From assembly GCF_002104765.1 (NCBI RefSeq), contig NZ_NCXM01000019.1, positions 1-64,000 of the forward strand: a DNA stretch of 64,000 bases, given 5' to 3'. The stretch comes from Mycolicibacterium vulneris (lineage in GTDB: Bacteria > Actinomycetota > Actinomycetes > Mycobacteriales > Mycobacteriaceae). This document shows positions 15,588 through 23,785 of the stretch, one piece after another (the stretch's first letter is position 1; each line of letters opens with the position of its first letter). Under the pieces are notes generated by a model. The model did no database searches and was not told the DNA's origin. It saw nothing but the letters and a program-made list of their open reading frames with translations. Both the position numbers and the translations under genes were made by a program.

Positions 15588-16909
15588 TTGAGGAACCCTT
15601 CATAGTTGCGCTGCATGAGCTGGCTCTCGATCTGTTTGACCGTATCCAAGCCAACCCCAATCATGATCAAAACCGCAGTACCGCCGAACGGCAAATTCTG
15701 GACAGCTCCGCCATTGCCGATTTGCAAGAACAAGTTGGGCAGCACGGAGATCGCGCCGAGGTAGATCGATCCCGGCAGGGTAATCCGGCTCAGCACATAA
15801 CGCAGGTAATCGGCGGTGGGCTTGCCCGGCCGGATGCCGGGAATGAAGCCGCCGAACTTCTTCATCTCGTCGGCGCGCTCGTCGGGATTGAACGTGATCG
15901 ACACGTAGAAGTACGTGAAGAAGATGATGAGGCCGAAGTAGATGGCGATGTAGACCGGGTCGCTCGGGTCGGACAGGTACGTGCCGACGAACTTGTCCCA
16001 CCAGCTGTTGCCCACGCCGCCGGCGCCGCTGCGGATCAGCTGGGTGATCAGGTGCGGGATGTAGATCAGCGAGGACGCGAAGATCACCGGGATAACGCCG
16101 GCCTGGTTGACCTTGAGCGGCAGGTACGTCGACGTTCCGCCGTACATGCGACGGCCGACCATGCGCTTGGCGTACTGGACCGGGATCCGGCGCTGGCCCT
16201 GCTCGACGAAGACCACGCCGACGATGATGACCAGCGCGGCGATCAGGACGGCGGCGAAGATCATCCCGCCGCGGCTGTCCAGGATCGTCTTGCCCTCGGC
16301 GGGGATGCGGGCCGCGATGCCGACGAAGATCAGCAGGGACATGCCGTTGCCGATGCCGCGCTCGGTGATCAGTTCACCCATCCACATCACCAGCGCCGCG
16401 CCGCTGGTCATCACCAGCACGATGACGACCAGGGTGAAGATGCTCTGGTCGGCGATGATGTCCAGCGAGCAGCCCTGCAGCAGCCCGCCGTTGGCCGCCA
16501 GGGCCACGATGCTGGTGGCCTGCAGGACGGCCAGCGCGATGGCCAGATAACGCGTGTACTGCGTCATCTTGGCCTGGCCGGACTGGCCTTCCTTGCGCAG
16601 CTCCTCGAACCGCGGTATGACCACCGTGAGCAGCTGCACGATGATGCTGGCGGTGATGTAGGGCATCACCCCCACCGCGAACACGGTGAGTTTGAGCAGC
16701 GCGCCACCCGAGAACAGGTTGATCAGCGAATAGATCTGTCCGGCCGCGCCGCCGCTGGCCTCTTTGATGCACTGCTGGACGTTCGGAAAGTTGACGCCAG
16801 GGGACGGTAGCGCGGCGCCGACCCGATATAAGACGACGATGCCAAGCGTGAAGAGGATCTTCCGTCTCAGGTCGACTGTCCGCAGCGATGAGATGAAAGC
16901 CGAAAGCAA
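15584..16909 (-). CDS. secY: Protein translocase subunit SecY
   Basis: 441 residues with ten predicted membrane helices. Diagnostic segments are ITASIIVQLLTVVIPRFEELRKEGQ (plug and TM2 region), GNGMSLLIFVGI, and the cytoplasmic loop QYAKRMVGRRMYGG with a basic tip that contacts the ribosome. It forms the SecYEG channel. The start codon is TTG at 16909 preceded by a strong AGGAGGAAGAG ribosome site. It heads the secY-adk-map run and is separated from the spc ribosomal operon by the methyltransferase region, as in M. tuberculosis. Confidence 0.97.
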   Translation of the reverse strand: MLSAFISSLRTVDLRRKILFTLGIVVLYRVGAALPSPGVNFPNVQQCIKEASGGAAGQIYSLINLFSGGALLKLTVFAVGVMPYITASIIVQLLTVVIPRFEELRKEGQSGQAKMTQYTRYLAIALAVLQATSIVALAANGGLLQGCSLDIIADQSIFTLVVIVLVMTSGAALVMWMGELITERGIGNGMSLLIFVGIAARIPAEGKTILDSRGGMIFAAVLIAALVIIVGVVFVEQGQRRIPVQYAKRMVGRRMYGGTSTYLPLKVNQAGVIPVIFASSLIYIPHLITQLIRSGAGGVGNSWWDKFVGTYLSDPSDPVYIAIYFGLIIFFTYFYVSITFNPDERADEMKKFGGFIPGIRPGKPTADYLRYVLSRITLPGSIYLGAISVLPNLFLQIGNGGAVQNLPFGGTAVLIMIGVGLDTVKQIESQLMQRNYEGFLK

Positions 16910-17187
16910 CTCTTCCTCCTGCGCAGCCGGGGGTTTCCTGCATCACGCGCCCAACACCCGCAGGCCAGGACGTACGGCCGCCTTAATTGCAGCGCGTCAA
17001 ACCGTGTACGAGACTAACAGCTGGTCCGACCAGGTCTGGTCAGGGCCTTTCCTGCGACCCCTCGCGGCGCCGTTCACCGGCTGTTTGTGCCGCCGCCGCA
17101 ACGCGCCCGAAAAACACAGGAAGCCGTAAGCCGTGAGGCGTAGAGTTCCCCTGACTCGTTGCATTTGCTAAATAACTTGGGAGCAGC
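16910..17187. other. Divergent intergenic region secY / methyltransferase 1
   Basis: 278 bases between the divergent secY and first methyltransferase genes. It holds the secY ribosome site at its left edge and an AT-rich stretch (TTGCATTTGCTAAATAAC, around 17158-17176) just before the methyltransferase. A TTGACG hexamer is readable toward secY near 17000. I could not define a complete promoter with confidence, and no RNA gene was recognised. Confidence 0.5.
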
Positions 17188-18102
17188 ATGACGCGCACTG
17201 ACCAAGACAGCTGGGACTTGGCCTCGAGCGTCGGTGCCACGGCCACGATGGTCGCCGCGGCCCGCGCACTGGCCAGCGAGGCCACCAAGCCCATCATCAA
17301 CGACCCGTTCGCCGCACCCCTGGTGCGCGCCGTCGGCCTGGATTTCTTCCGGCGACTGGTCGACGGTGAGGTCGCCGACTCGGAGGGATACGAGGGCAGC
17401 GGCAAGGATCTGGCGCTGGAGACCGACTCCATCGCCGTGCGCACCCGCTTCTTCGACGACTTCTTCCTCAACGCCGCCCGCGACGGGGTTCGCCAGGCGG
17501 TGATCCTGGCGGCCGGCCTGGACGCCCGCGCCTATCGGCTGAGCTGGCCGTCTGGAAGCGTGGTCTACGAGGTCGATCAACCCGCCGTCATCGAGTTCAA
17601 GAGCACCACCATGTCCAGCCTGGGTGCCGCCCCGACGGCCGAGCGGCGCACGGTCAGCATCGACCTGCGCGAGGACTGGCCGGCCGCGTTGCGCGCCAAC
17701 GGCTTTGACGTGACGCAGCCGACGTCGTGGAGCGCCGAGGGCCTGTTGATGTACCTGCCGCCCGACGCCCAGGACCGGCTCTTCGACAACATCACCGGGC
17801 TCAGCGCGCCCGGCAGCAAGCTGGCCACCGAGTATCACCCCGACACCGCCGGCACGACGATGTCGCAACGCGCCCAGGAGTTCAACGACCGCTGGGCCAA
17901 GGTCGGCTGCGACATCGACCTGTCGGGACTGTTCTTCGACGGCGAGCGCAGCAACGTCGTCGACTACCTCACGGCCAAGGGCTGGGAGGTGGCCTCGCGA
18001 CCGCGCCGCGAACTGTTCGGCGACTACGGGCTGCAATTCCACGACGACGAGGCGATGGCGCAGTTCCGCAACATCGTCGCCGTCACCGCCACCCTGCGCT
18101 AG
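17188..18102 (+). CDS. UPF0677 class I SAM-dependent methyltransferase, copy 1
   Basis: 304 residues. The family hallmark DSWDLASSVGATATMVAAARA opens the protein. The SAM-binding core is AVILAAGLDARAYRLSWPSG then VVYEVDQPAVIEFK, where the Asp at the end of the second strand contacts the ribose. WSAEGLLMYLPPDAQDRLFDNI follows. Members are labelled putative SAM-dependent methyltransferases, some thought to act on lipids or small O-acceptors; no substrate is established. First of six paralogues in this window, orthologous in position to Rv0731c. Confidence 0.88.
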   Translation: MTRTDQDSWDLASSVGATATMVAAARALASEATKPIINDPFAAPLVRAVGLDFFRRLVDGEVADSEGYEGSGKDLALETDSIAVRTRFFDDFFLNAARDGVRQAVILAAGLDARAYRLSWPSGSVVYEVDQPAVIEFKSTTMSSLGAAPTAERRTVSIDLREDWPAALRANGFDVTQPTSWSAEGLLMYLPPDAQDRLFDNITGLSAPGSKLATEYHPDTAGTTMSQRAQEFNDRWAKVGCDIDLSGLFFDGERSNVVDYLTAKGWEVASRPRRELFGDYGLQFHDDEAMAQFRNIVAVTATLR

Positions 18103-18103
18103 T

Positions 18104-18141
18104 GGCGATCGCAAGCGCGGCCGCGGCGATCGCAAGCGCGG
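18104..18141. repeat. Two tandem copies of a 17-bp direct repeat
   Basis: GGCGATCGCAAGCGCGG occurs at 18104-18120 and again at 18125-18141, a period of 21 bases, immediately after the stop of methyltransferase 1. A GC-rich tail (gtagccgggcgagcgggtcg) follows. It resembles short intergenic repeats scattered in mycobacterial genomes, but I cannot check copy number here. Confidence 0.75.
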
Positions 18142-18217
18142 CGTAGCCGGGCGAGCGGGTCGCCGCATAGTCCAAGCCGGGCGCAGCGGGCCGACACCAT
18201 CAAGTTAGGAGGCTGCC

Positions 18218-19150
18218 ATGCCAGAGACCGACAGCAAGCGATCAGAGGGCGACAGTTGGGATCTGGCGTCCAGCGTAGGTGCCACCGCCACCGCGGTGGC
18301 CGCCCGGCGGGCGCTGGCCTCCAAAGGCCCCGAGCCGTTGATCGACGATCCCTTCGCCGAGCCATTGGTTCGCGCCGTCGGCGTCGAGGCCTTCATCCGG
18401 ATGATGAACGGAGACATCGAGACACCCGAGGACGATCCGGCGTTCACCCCGCGCCGACTCGGTGAGGGCATGGCGGTCCGCACCCGGTTCTTCGATTCCT
18501 TCTTCCTCGACGCCGCCGACTCCGGTATCCGCCAGGCCGTCATCCTGGCCTCGGGGCTGGACACCCGCGCCTATCGGCTGGCCTGGCCGCCCGGGACGGT
18601 GGTCTACGAGATCGACCAGCCCAGGGTGATCGAGTTCAAGACCCGCACCCTGGCCGATCTGGGCGCGACGCCGAGCGCCGACCGGCGGGCGGTGGGCGTC
18701 GACCTGCGCGACGACTGGCCGGGCGCGTTGGCCGACAGTGGGTTCGACCCGGGCGCACCCGCGGCGTGGAGCGCCGAGGGGCTGCTGGGTTATCTGCCGC
18801 CGGACGCACAGGACCGCCTGTTCGACAACATCACCGCGCTGTCCGCCAACGGCAGCAGGATCGGCACCGGCTACGTGCCAGACATGCGGGGCCGCATCGA
18901 GAAACGCGGCCGCGAGATCAGCGAGCGCTGGCGGCGCATGGGGCTGGACCTCAACTGGGCCGATCTGGTCTACCCCGGCGAACGCAACGACGTGGTGACC
19001 TACCTGTCCGGGCACGGCTGGGACTCGTCGGTGCACACCACCCCGGAACTCTACGCGGCCAACGGTTTTGATTTCCCCGAGCAACCCTCGATGGCCGCCT
19101 TCGGCGACATCAGATACGTCACCGCGACATTCACCAAGGGGGCGGCGTGA
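18218..19150 (+). CDS. UPF0677 class I SAM-dependent methyltransferase, copy 2
   Basis: 310 residues with the family opening DSWDLASSVGATATAVAARRA and the SAM core AVILASGLDTRAYRLAWPPG then VVYEIDQPRVIEFK. WSAEGLLGYLPPDAQDRLFDNI is the conserved C-terminal half. It diverges from its neighbours in the segment after the first 50 residues (MMNGDIETPEDDPAF) and in the C-terminal cap (DMRGRIEKRGREIS), the regions most likely to choose substrate. AGGAGG precedes the ATG. Its stop overlaps the next start as GTGA, so copies 2 and 3 are translationally coupled. Confidence 0.88.
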   Translation: MPETDSKRSEGDSWDLASSVGATATAVAARRALASKGPEPLIDDPFAEPLVRAVGVEAFIRMMNGDIETPEDDPAFTPRRLGEGMAVRTRFFDSFFLDAADSGIRQAVILASGLDTRAYRLAWPPGTVVYEIDQPRVIEFKTRTLADLGATPSADRRAVGVDLRDDWPGALADSGFDPGAPAAWSAEGLLGYLPPDAQDRLFDNITALSANGSRIGTGYVPDMRGRIEKRGREISERWRRMGLDLNWADLVYPGERNDVVTYLSGHGWDSSVHTTPELYAANGFDFPEQPSMAAFGDIRYVTATFTKGAA

Positions 19151-20079
19151 CACGCACCGATCAAGACAGCTGGGACCTGGCCTCGAGCGTGGGCGCCACG
19201 GCGACCTGGGTCGCCGCGTGCCGGGCGCTGGCCGGTAACCGGCCTGACGCGCTGATCGACGATCCGTTCGCCGACCCGCTAGTCCGTGCGGTCGGTGCCG
19301 AGTTCTTCACCCGGGTGCTCGACGGTGAGATCACCGACGAGACGGGCGGTCTCGATGCCGATGCCGACCCCGATGCGGAGTTCAACCTGCAACGCATGGT
19401 CGACATCATGGCCGTGCGCACCCGCTACTTCGACGACTTCTTCACCGATGCAACCGCTTCCGGCGTCCGCCAGGCGGTGATCCTGGCGTCCGGCCTGGAC
19501 TCACGCCCGTACCGCCTGGCCTGGCCGGCGGGCACCGTGGTGTACGAAATCGATCAGCCGGCCGTCATCGACTTCAAGTCCACGACGCTGGCGAAGCTGG
19601 GGGCCCGGCCCACTGCGGAGCGCCGCACCGTGTCGGTCGACCTGCGCGATGACTGGCTTAATGCTTTGCGGGACAAGGGTTTCGACGAGTCAAGGCCCAG
19701 CGCGTGGAGCGCCGAGGGTCTGTTGATGTATTTGCCGCCGGAGGCGCAGGACAGGCTGTTCGACGCCATCACCACGCTGAGCGCCCCGGGTAGCCGGCTG
19801 GCAACCGAATACCACGACGGCGGCACGCCGCACCTGCTGGAAAAACGCGCGAAGGCGATGGCCAGGCGGTGGGGCCAGTTCGGCTTCGATGTCGACGTGT
19901 CGACGCTGGTCTACCGCGGCGAGCGCACGCCGGCGGCGGCGTATCTGACCGCACGCGGCTGGCAGGTGTCCAGGCGCACCCGCGCGGACATGTTCGCCGA
20001 GGCCGGGCTGCACATCCCACCGGGTGACAGCATGGAGGCGATGCGCAACAGCATCGCGGTCGACGCCGTTCTGCGCTAA
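19147..20079 (+). CDS. UPF0677 class I SAM-dependent methyltransferase, copy 3
   Basis: 310 residues from a GTG overlapping copy 2 by 4 bp. It begins TRTDQDSWDLASSVGATATW, almost identical to copy 1, so copies 1 and 3 are probably a more recent duplication than copy 2. The SAM core is AVILASGLDSRPYRLAWPAG then VVYEIDQPAVIDFK. A negatively charged insertion (GLDADADPDAEF) lies near residue 67. The 3' end is convergent with and overlaps the GNAT gene by 4 bp. Confidence 0.88.
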   Translation: MTRTDQDSWDLASSVGATATWVAACRALAGNRPDALIDDPFADPLVRAVGAEFFTRVLDGEITDETGGLDADADPDAEFNLQRMVDIMAVRTRYFDDFFTDATASGVRQAVILASGLDSRPYRLAWPAGTVVYEIDQPAVIDFKSTTLAKLGARPTAERRTVSVDLRDDWLNALRDKGFDESRPSAWSAEGLLMYLPPEAQDRLFDAITTLSAPGSRLATEYHDGGTPHLLEKRAKAMARRWGQFGFDVDVSTLVYRGERTPAAAYLTARGWQVSRRTRADMFAEAGLHIPPGDSMEAMRNSIAVDAVLR

Positions 20080-20744
20080 CGGTCGGGATTGGCCGCCGGT
20101 GCGCGCACCACCATCGGCACCGCGGGGAAACACCACGCCATCTCCGAGCGCGACTTGCGCAGCGCGGCGGTGCCGTAACCCCGCTTGCGGTGATCGGGGT
20201 GAATCCAGATCCGGACGTCGACCTCGCCACGGACCAGCTCGCCGAACACCATGCCGACCTTCTCGCCGCCGTCGACGGCCACGAACCACGCGGCTTCTTC
20301 GTCGTCGACGCGGCCCAGCGCGGCGCTGATCTCGTCGTCCACGTTGCCGGCCGGTCCACCGGAGCCGTCGCCGGCAAAGCCGATGTCCTCGGTGCGCACG
20401 GCGAAGATGTCGCGGTCGGCCGCGGCGGAGAAGGGACGCAGCTCCAGCGTCTCCCCCAGGCTCGCCGGACGCTCGCCCAGGGTGAAGCTGAGCTGCTTGT
20501 TCAGGTCTTCGAGTTCGGCGAGGATCTTGCGGCGCGAGTCGATGGTGAGCTGATCGAACGACATGCCCATCACCGCTTCGGCGGCGACGTGCGACGTGTC
20601 GAGCAGGCGAACGATCGCCTCCACCGCGGCCGCCTTGTTCTCCGATTCCACGACGACGTCGGCTATTTCGTGCCGTCGTTCGAGGGCTTTCAACAGAGCA
20701 TCGGCGATTTCGCGGCGGGCGGCTTTGCGGTCCTGGTCGGTCAT
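20076..20744 (-). CDS. GNAT-family N-acetyltransferase
   Basis: 222 residues in two parts. The N-terminal part is helical, about 90 residues, rich in Glu, Ala and Arg. The C-terminal GNAT domain has VRIWIHPDHRKRGYGTAALRKS, the acetyl-CoA pyrophosphate-binding R/Q-x-x-G-x-G/A motif, after strands AAWFVAVDGGEKVGMVFGELV. It corresponds by position to Rv0730 of M. tuberculosis, next to xylB. The acceptor is unknown. It is transcribed on the same strand as xylB, 9 bp beyond it. Confidence 0.82.
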   Translation of the reverse strand: MTDQDRKAARREIADALLKALERRHEIADVVVESENKAAAVEAIVRLLDTSHVAAEAVMGMSFDQLTIDSRRKILAELEDLNKQLSFTLGERPASLGETLELRPFSAAADRDIFAVRTEDIGFAGDGSGGPAGNVDDEISAALGRVDDEEAAWFVAVDGGEKVGMVFGELVRGEVDVRIWIHPDHRKRGYGTAALRKSRSEMAWCFPAVPMVVRAPAANPDR

Positions 20745-20753
20745 TGCACCAGC

Positions 20754-22124
20754 CTAGAACGCCGGTGGGGCCACCGCGCTACATCTGCGGTTTTCCAGCT
20801 CCTGGAAGCGCTGGTAGCGATCCTCGACAGCGCTCGCCCAGGCCGGATCGGGCTCGACGACGCGCTCGATGCGCGCCCATCGGGAGGCGTCGGCGATCGT
20901 CGTCTCCAGGCCGACCGCCATGCGCGCCAGAAACGCCGCCCCCAGCGCGGCCCCTTCCGCCACCCCGGACACCTCGACCGGCCGCCCGGTGGCGTCCGCG
21001 ATGGCCTGCAGCCACGGCCCCAGCCGGGTGCCGCCGCCGGTGGCCACGATGCGCGACACCGGCGCCCCGCCGAGTTCGATGAGCCGGCGGACCACGAACC
21101 CGGACGCCTCGTAGGCGGCGCGGCGCAGCGCGGCGGCGTCGTGGGTCAGATCCAGCGCCTCGAGCACGCCCCGGCGGTCCCGATCGTGGAACGGCGTGCG
21201 TTCGCCGCGCAGATAGGGCGCCCACACCGGGACGCGCCCGGGTTCGACGGTGGTCGGGTCCGCCGGTGCCACAACGCGATCCACCCAGCCCAGGAACAGC
21301 CCGCCGGCGTTGCTGGCCCCGCCGATCTGGCTCTTGCCGGGCGCGGTGTGCGGAATGGTCCACAGGCCGGGCATCTGGCGGGCCTCGGCGATGGTGGTCC
21401 ACACGATCAGGGTGGTGCCGCACATCACCAGGACGTCGCCGTCGTGGTCGGCGCCGGCGACGATCTGTTCGCACAGCGCGTCGATGGCGCCGGTGGCCAG
21501 CGCGGCGTCGGTGCCGCGCAACTGCCCGACGACGGCTCCCATGCTCTCCACCCGCGGCAGCTGCTCGACGGCCGCGCCGCGTTCCGCGCACGCCTCGGGA
21601 TTCCAGCCGGTCCCGTCGAACAAGGGGAACGCGGTGGCGGCGGTGGCGATGTCGATCACCGGCTGACCCGACAGCGCGTGATTGGCCACCGCCGGCGCGG
21701 GCCAGTAGCCGGCGGCGCCCGGCGCCTGCTCGGCCGTCCAGCGCAAGAACTCTGCGGCCTCGCCGAGCGCGGGCAGCGGCTGCGCTTGTTGTTCCGGGCC
21801 GCCGGGGGTGCGGCCCCGGCCGTCGCCGTAGAGCAGTCCGGGCGTGATGGGCGCACCGGTGTCGTCGACGGCGGTCATCGACGGCACCATCGCCGAGACG
21901 GCCGCCGCGGCGATGCGGGGTTGGTGGGCCAGTTCGTTCAAGGCGGCCGACGGCCCACGCCGCCACGCTGCCTCGGCGTCGTGCTCCAGCCGGTCGGGCG
22001 CCGGTACCCGCAGCTCATGGGGGATGCGCACGCGGGCCGTCACGTTGCCGTCGGCGTCGGCGGAGATCGCCTTGACCGCGGTGCTGCCGACGTCGATGCC
22101 GATTGTGACGTCTTTGCGTGACAC
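20754..22124 (-). CDS. xylB: FGGY-family carbohydrate kinase
   Basis: 456 residues from a GTG at 22124 (22133 is possible). The N-terminal phosphate-binding motif is VTIGIDVGSTAVKAI. The second ATPase half has SRIVATGGGTRLGPWLQAIADATGRPVEV and AEGAALGAAFLARMA, typical of FGGY kinases. M. tuberculosis annotates the positional homologue as XylB (xylulokinase), but the sugar is not proven. It lies divergently next to serA2 and fucA, a hydroxyacid-type dehydrogenase and a class II aldolase. Together they suggest phosphorylation, oxidation and aldol cleavage of a sugar or polyol. Confidence 0.85.
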   Translation of the reverse strand: MSRKDVTIGIDVGSTAVKAISADADGNVTARVRIPHELRVPAPDRLEHDAEAAWRRGPSAALNELAHQPRIAAAAVSAMVPSMTAVDDTGAPITPGLLYGDGRGRTPGGPEQQAQPLPALGEAAEFLRWTAEQAPGAAGYWPAPAVANHALSGQPVIDIATAATAFPLFDGTGWNPEACAERGAAVEQLPRVESMGAVVGQLRGTDAALATGAIDALCEQIVAGADHDGDVLVMCGTTLIVWTTIAEARQMPGLWTIPHTAPGKSQIGGASNAGGLFLGWVDRVVAPADPTTVEPGRVPVWAPYLRGERTPFHDRDRRGVLEALDLTHDAAALRRAAYEASGFVVRRLIELGGAPVSRIVATGGGTRLGPWLQAIADATGRPVEVSGVAEGAALGAAFLARMAVGLETTIADASRWARIERVVEPDPAWASAVEDRYQRFQELENRRCSAVAPPAF

Positions 22125-22154
22125 GGGCGTCACCGTACGCCAGCATTGGCACTC

Positions 22155-23135
22155 GTGACGTCCAAACCACGCGCGTTGGTGACCGCCCCGATGCGGGGGC
22201 CGGGCTTCGCCAAACTGCGAGAGCTGGCCGACGTGGTGTACGACCCCTGGATCGAGCAGACCCCGCTGCGCATCTACAGCCCCGAGCAGCTGGCCGATCG
22301 GATCGCCGGCGAAGCCGCCGAAATCGTGGTGGTGGAAGGCGATTCGGTGCGCGGCCCGGTGTTCGAGCAGGGCGTGCGGGTGATCGCGTCCACCCGCGGC
22401 GACCCCAACAACGTCGACATCGCCGGGGCCACCGCGGCCGGCATCCCGGTGCTGAACACCCCGGCCCGCAATGCCGATGCGGTCGCCGAGATGACGGTGG
22501 CCCTGCTGCTGGCCGCCACCCGTCACGTGCTGACCGCGGACGCGGATGTGCGCAGCGGCAACATCTTTCGCGATGGCAGCATCCCGTATCAGCGGTTCCG
22601 TGCCGCCGAGATCGCGGGGCTCACCGCCGGGCTGGTGGGCCTCGGCGCCGTCGGCCGCGCAACGCGGTGGCGGTTGTCCGGGCTGGGGCTGCGAGTGATC
22701 GCGCACGACCCCTACAACCCCGAAGCGCGGCACAGCCTCGACGAGCTGCTGAGCGAGGCCGACGTGGTCTCGCTGCACGCCCTGGTCACCGACGACACGG
22801 CCGGCATGATCGGCGCCCGGGAGTTCGCCGCCATGCGCGACGGCGTGGTCTTCCTCAACACCGCCCGCGCCCAGCTGCACGACACCGACGCCCTGGTCGA
22901 CGCCCTGGTCGCGGGCAAGGTGGGCGCCGCGGGCCTGGACCACTTCGCCGGCGAACGGCTGCCTGCCGATCACCCGCTGGTGGGGATGCGAAACGTCGTG
23001 CTGACGCCGCACATCGGGGGCGCCACCTTCGACACCGAGGCGCGACAGGCGCAGATGGTGGCCGACGACCTGGAGGCGCTGCTGGCCGGCAACACGCCCG
23101 CTCACATCGTCAACCCGGAGGTGCTGGTGCCATGA
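22155..23135 (+). CDS. serA2: D-isomer-specific 2-hydroxyacid dehydrogenase
   Basis: 326 residues from GTG 22155 (TTG 22146 is the alternative). The C-terminal NAD domain has GLVGLGAVGRATRWRL, a substrate Arg in FLNTARAQLHD, and His in VVLTPHIGGATFDTEA with Glu/Asp between, the Arg-Glu-His set of the family. No ACT or ASB regulatory domain is present, so it is unlikely to be the biosynthetic SerA. It overlaps fucA as ATGA (23132-23135), so these two act together in a sugar-acid route. The start region is 30 bp from the divergent kinase. Confidence 0.85.
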   Translation: MTSKPRALVTAPMRGPGFAKLRELADVVYDPWIEQTPLRIYSPEQLADRIAGEAAEIVVVEGDSVRGPVFEQGVRVIASTRGDPNNVDIAGATAAGIPVLNTPARNADAVAEMTVALLLAATRHVLTADADVRSGNIFRDGSIPYQRFRAAEIAGLTAGLVGLGAVGRATRWRLSGLGLRVIAHDPYNPEARHSLDELLSEADVVSLHALVTDDTAGMIGAREFAAMRDGVVFLNTARAQLHDTDALVDALVAGKVGAAGLDHFAGERLPADHPLVGMRNVVLTPHIGGATFDTEARQAQMVADDLEALLAGNTPAHIVNPEVLVP

Positions 23136-23785
23136 AGTTCGTCGACGACCCCGAGGCCGCGGTGCTGGACGCCGCCAAGGACATGCTGCGCCGCGGCCTC
23201 GTGGAGGGGACGGCCGGCAACATCTCGGCGCGGCGCGCCGACGGCAACGTCGTCATCACCCCGTCGTCGGTGGACTACCACGACATGCAGCTCGATGATC
23301 TGGTGCTCGTCGACGCGGACGGCTCGGTGCTGCAGGCGGCCGAGGGCCGCTCCCCGTCGTCGGAGATGCAGCTGCACCTGGCCTGCTATCGGGCCTTCGA
23401 CGACGTCGGCAGTGTCATCCACAGCCATCCGGTGTGGGCGACCATGTTCGCCATCGCCCACGAATCGATCCCGGCGTGCATCGACGAGTTCGCGGTGTAC
23501 TGCGGCGGCGACGTCCGCTGCACCGAGTACGCGGCGTCCGGCACCCCGGAGGTCGGCGCCAACGCGGTCTCCGCGCTCGAGGGCCGCGGCGCCGCCCTGA
23601 TCGCCAACCACGGCCTGGTGGCGGTGGGGCCGCGGCCGGACAAGGTCCTGCACATCACCGCGCTGGTCGAGCGCACCGCCCAAATCGTTTGGGGCGCTCG
23701 CGCTCTCGGCGGTCCGGTGCCGATCCCCGAGGACGTCAACCGCAACTTCGCCTCGGTCTACGGCTACCTGCGCGCCAACACCTGA
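23132..23785 (+). CDS. fucA: Class II aldolase, L-fuculose-phosphate aldolase family
   Basis: 217 residues. Family motifs are GLVEGTAGNISARRADGNVVITPSSVDY (phosphate binding), SEMQLHLACYRAFDDVGSVIHSHPVWATMF (zinc-binding HSHP with Glu upstream), and LIANHGLVAVG for the third His. The enzyme performs retro-aldol cleavage of a sugar 1-phosphate to dihydroxyacetone phosphate and an aldehyde; fuculose as substrate is only a family label. Its last 22 bases overlap the end of the broken alcohol dehydrogenase on the other strand. Confidence 0.88.
   Translation: MKFVDDPEAAVLDAAKDMLRRGLVEGTAGNISARRADGNVVITPSSVDYHDMQLDDLVLVDADGSVLQAAEGRSPSSEMQLHLACYRAFDDVGSVIHSHPVWATMFAIAHESIPACIDEFAVYCGGDVRCTEYAASGTPEVGANAVSALEGRGAALIANHGLVAVGPRPDKVLHITALVERTAQIVWGARALGGPVPIPEDVNRNFASVYGYLRANT

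Noticed and set aside
18104..18141. Tandem repeats considered as a CRISPR fragment
   Set aside because: Only two copies separated by 4 bases, with no spacers and no cas genes.
20754..23105. 783-codon minus frame that could be read as a giant kinase
   Set aside because: The first 327 codons are antisense to serA2; homology begins only at the GTG near 22124.
22118..23131. Long + frame joined to fucA, suggesting a fusion protein
   Set aside because: The upstream part is out of frame with serA2, which has real dehydrogenase motifs. fucA starts at the ATG at 23132.
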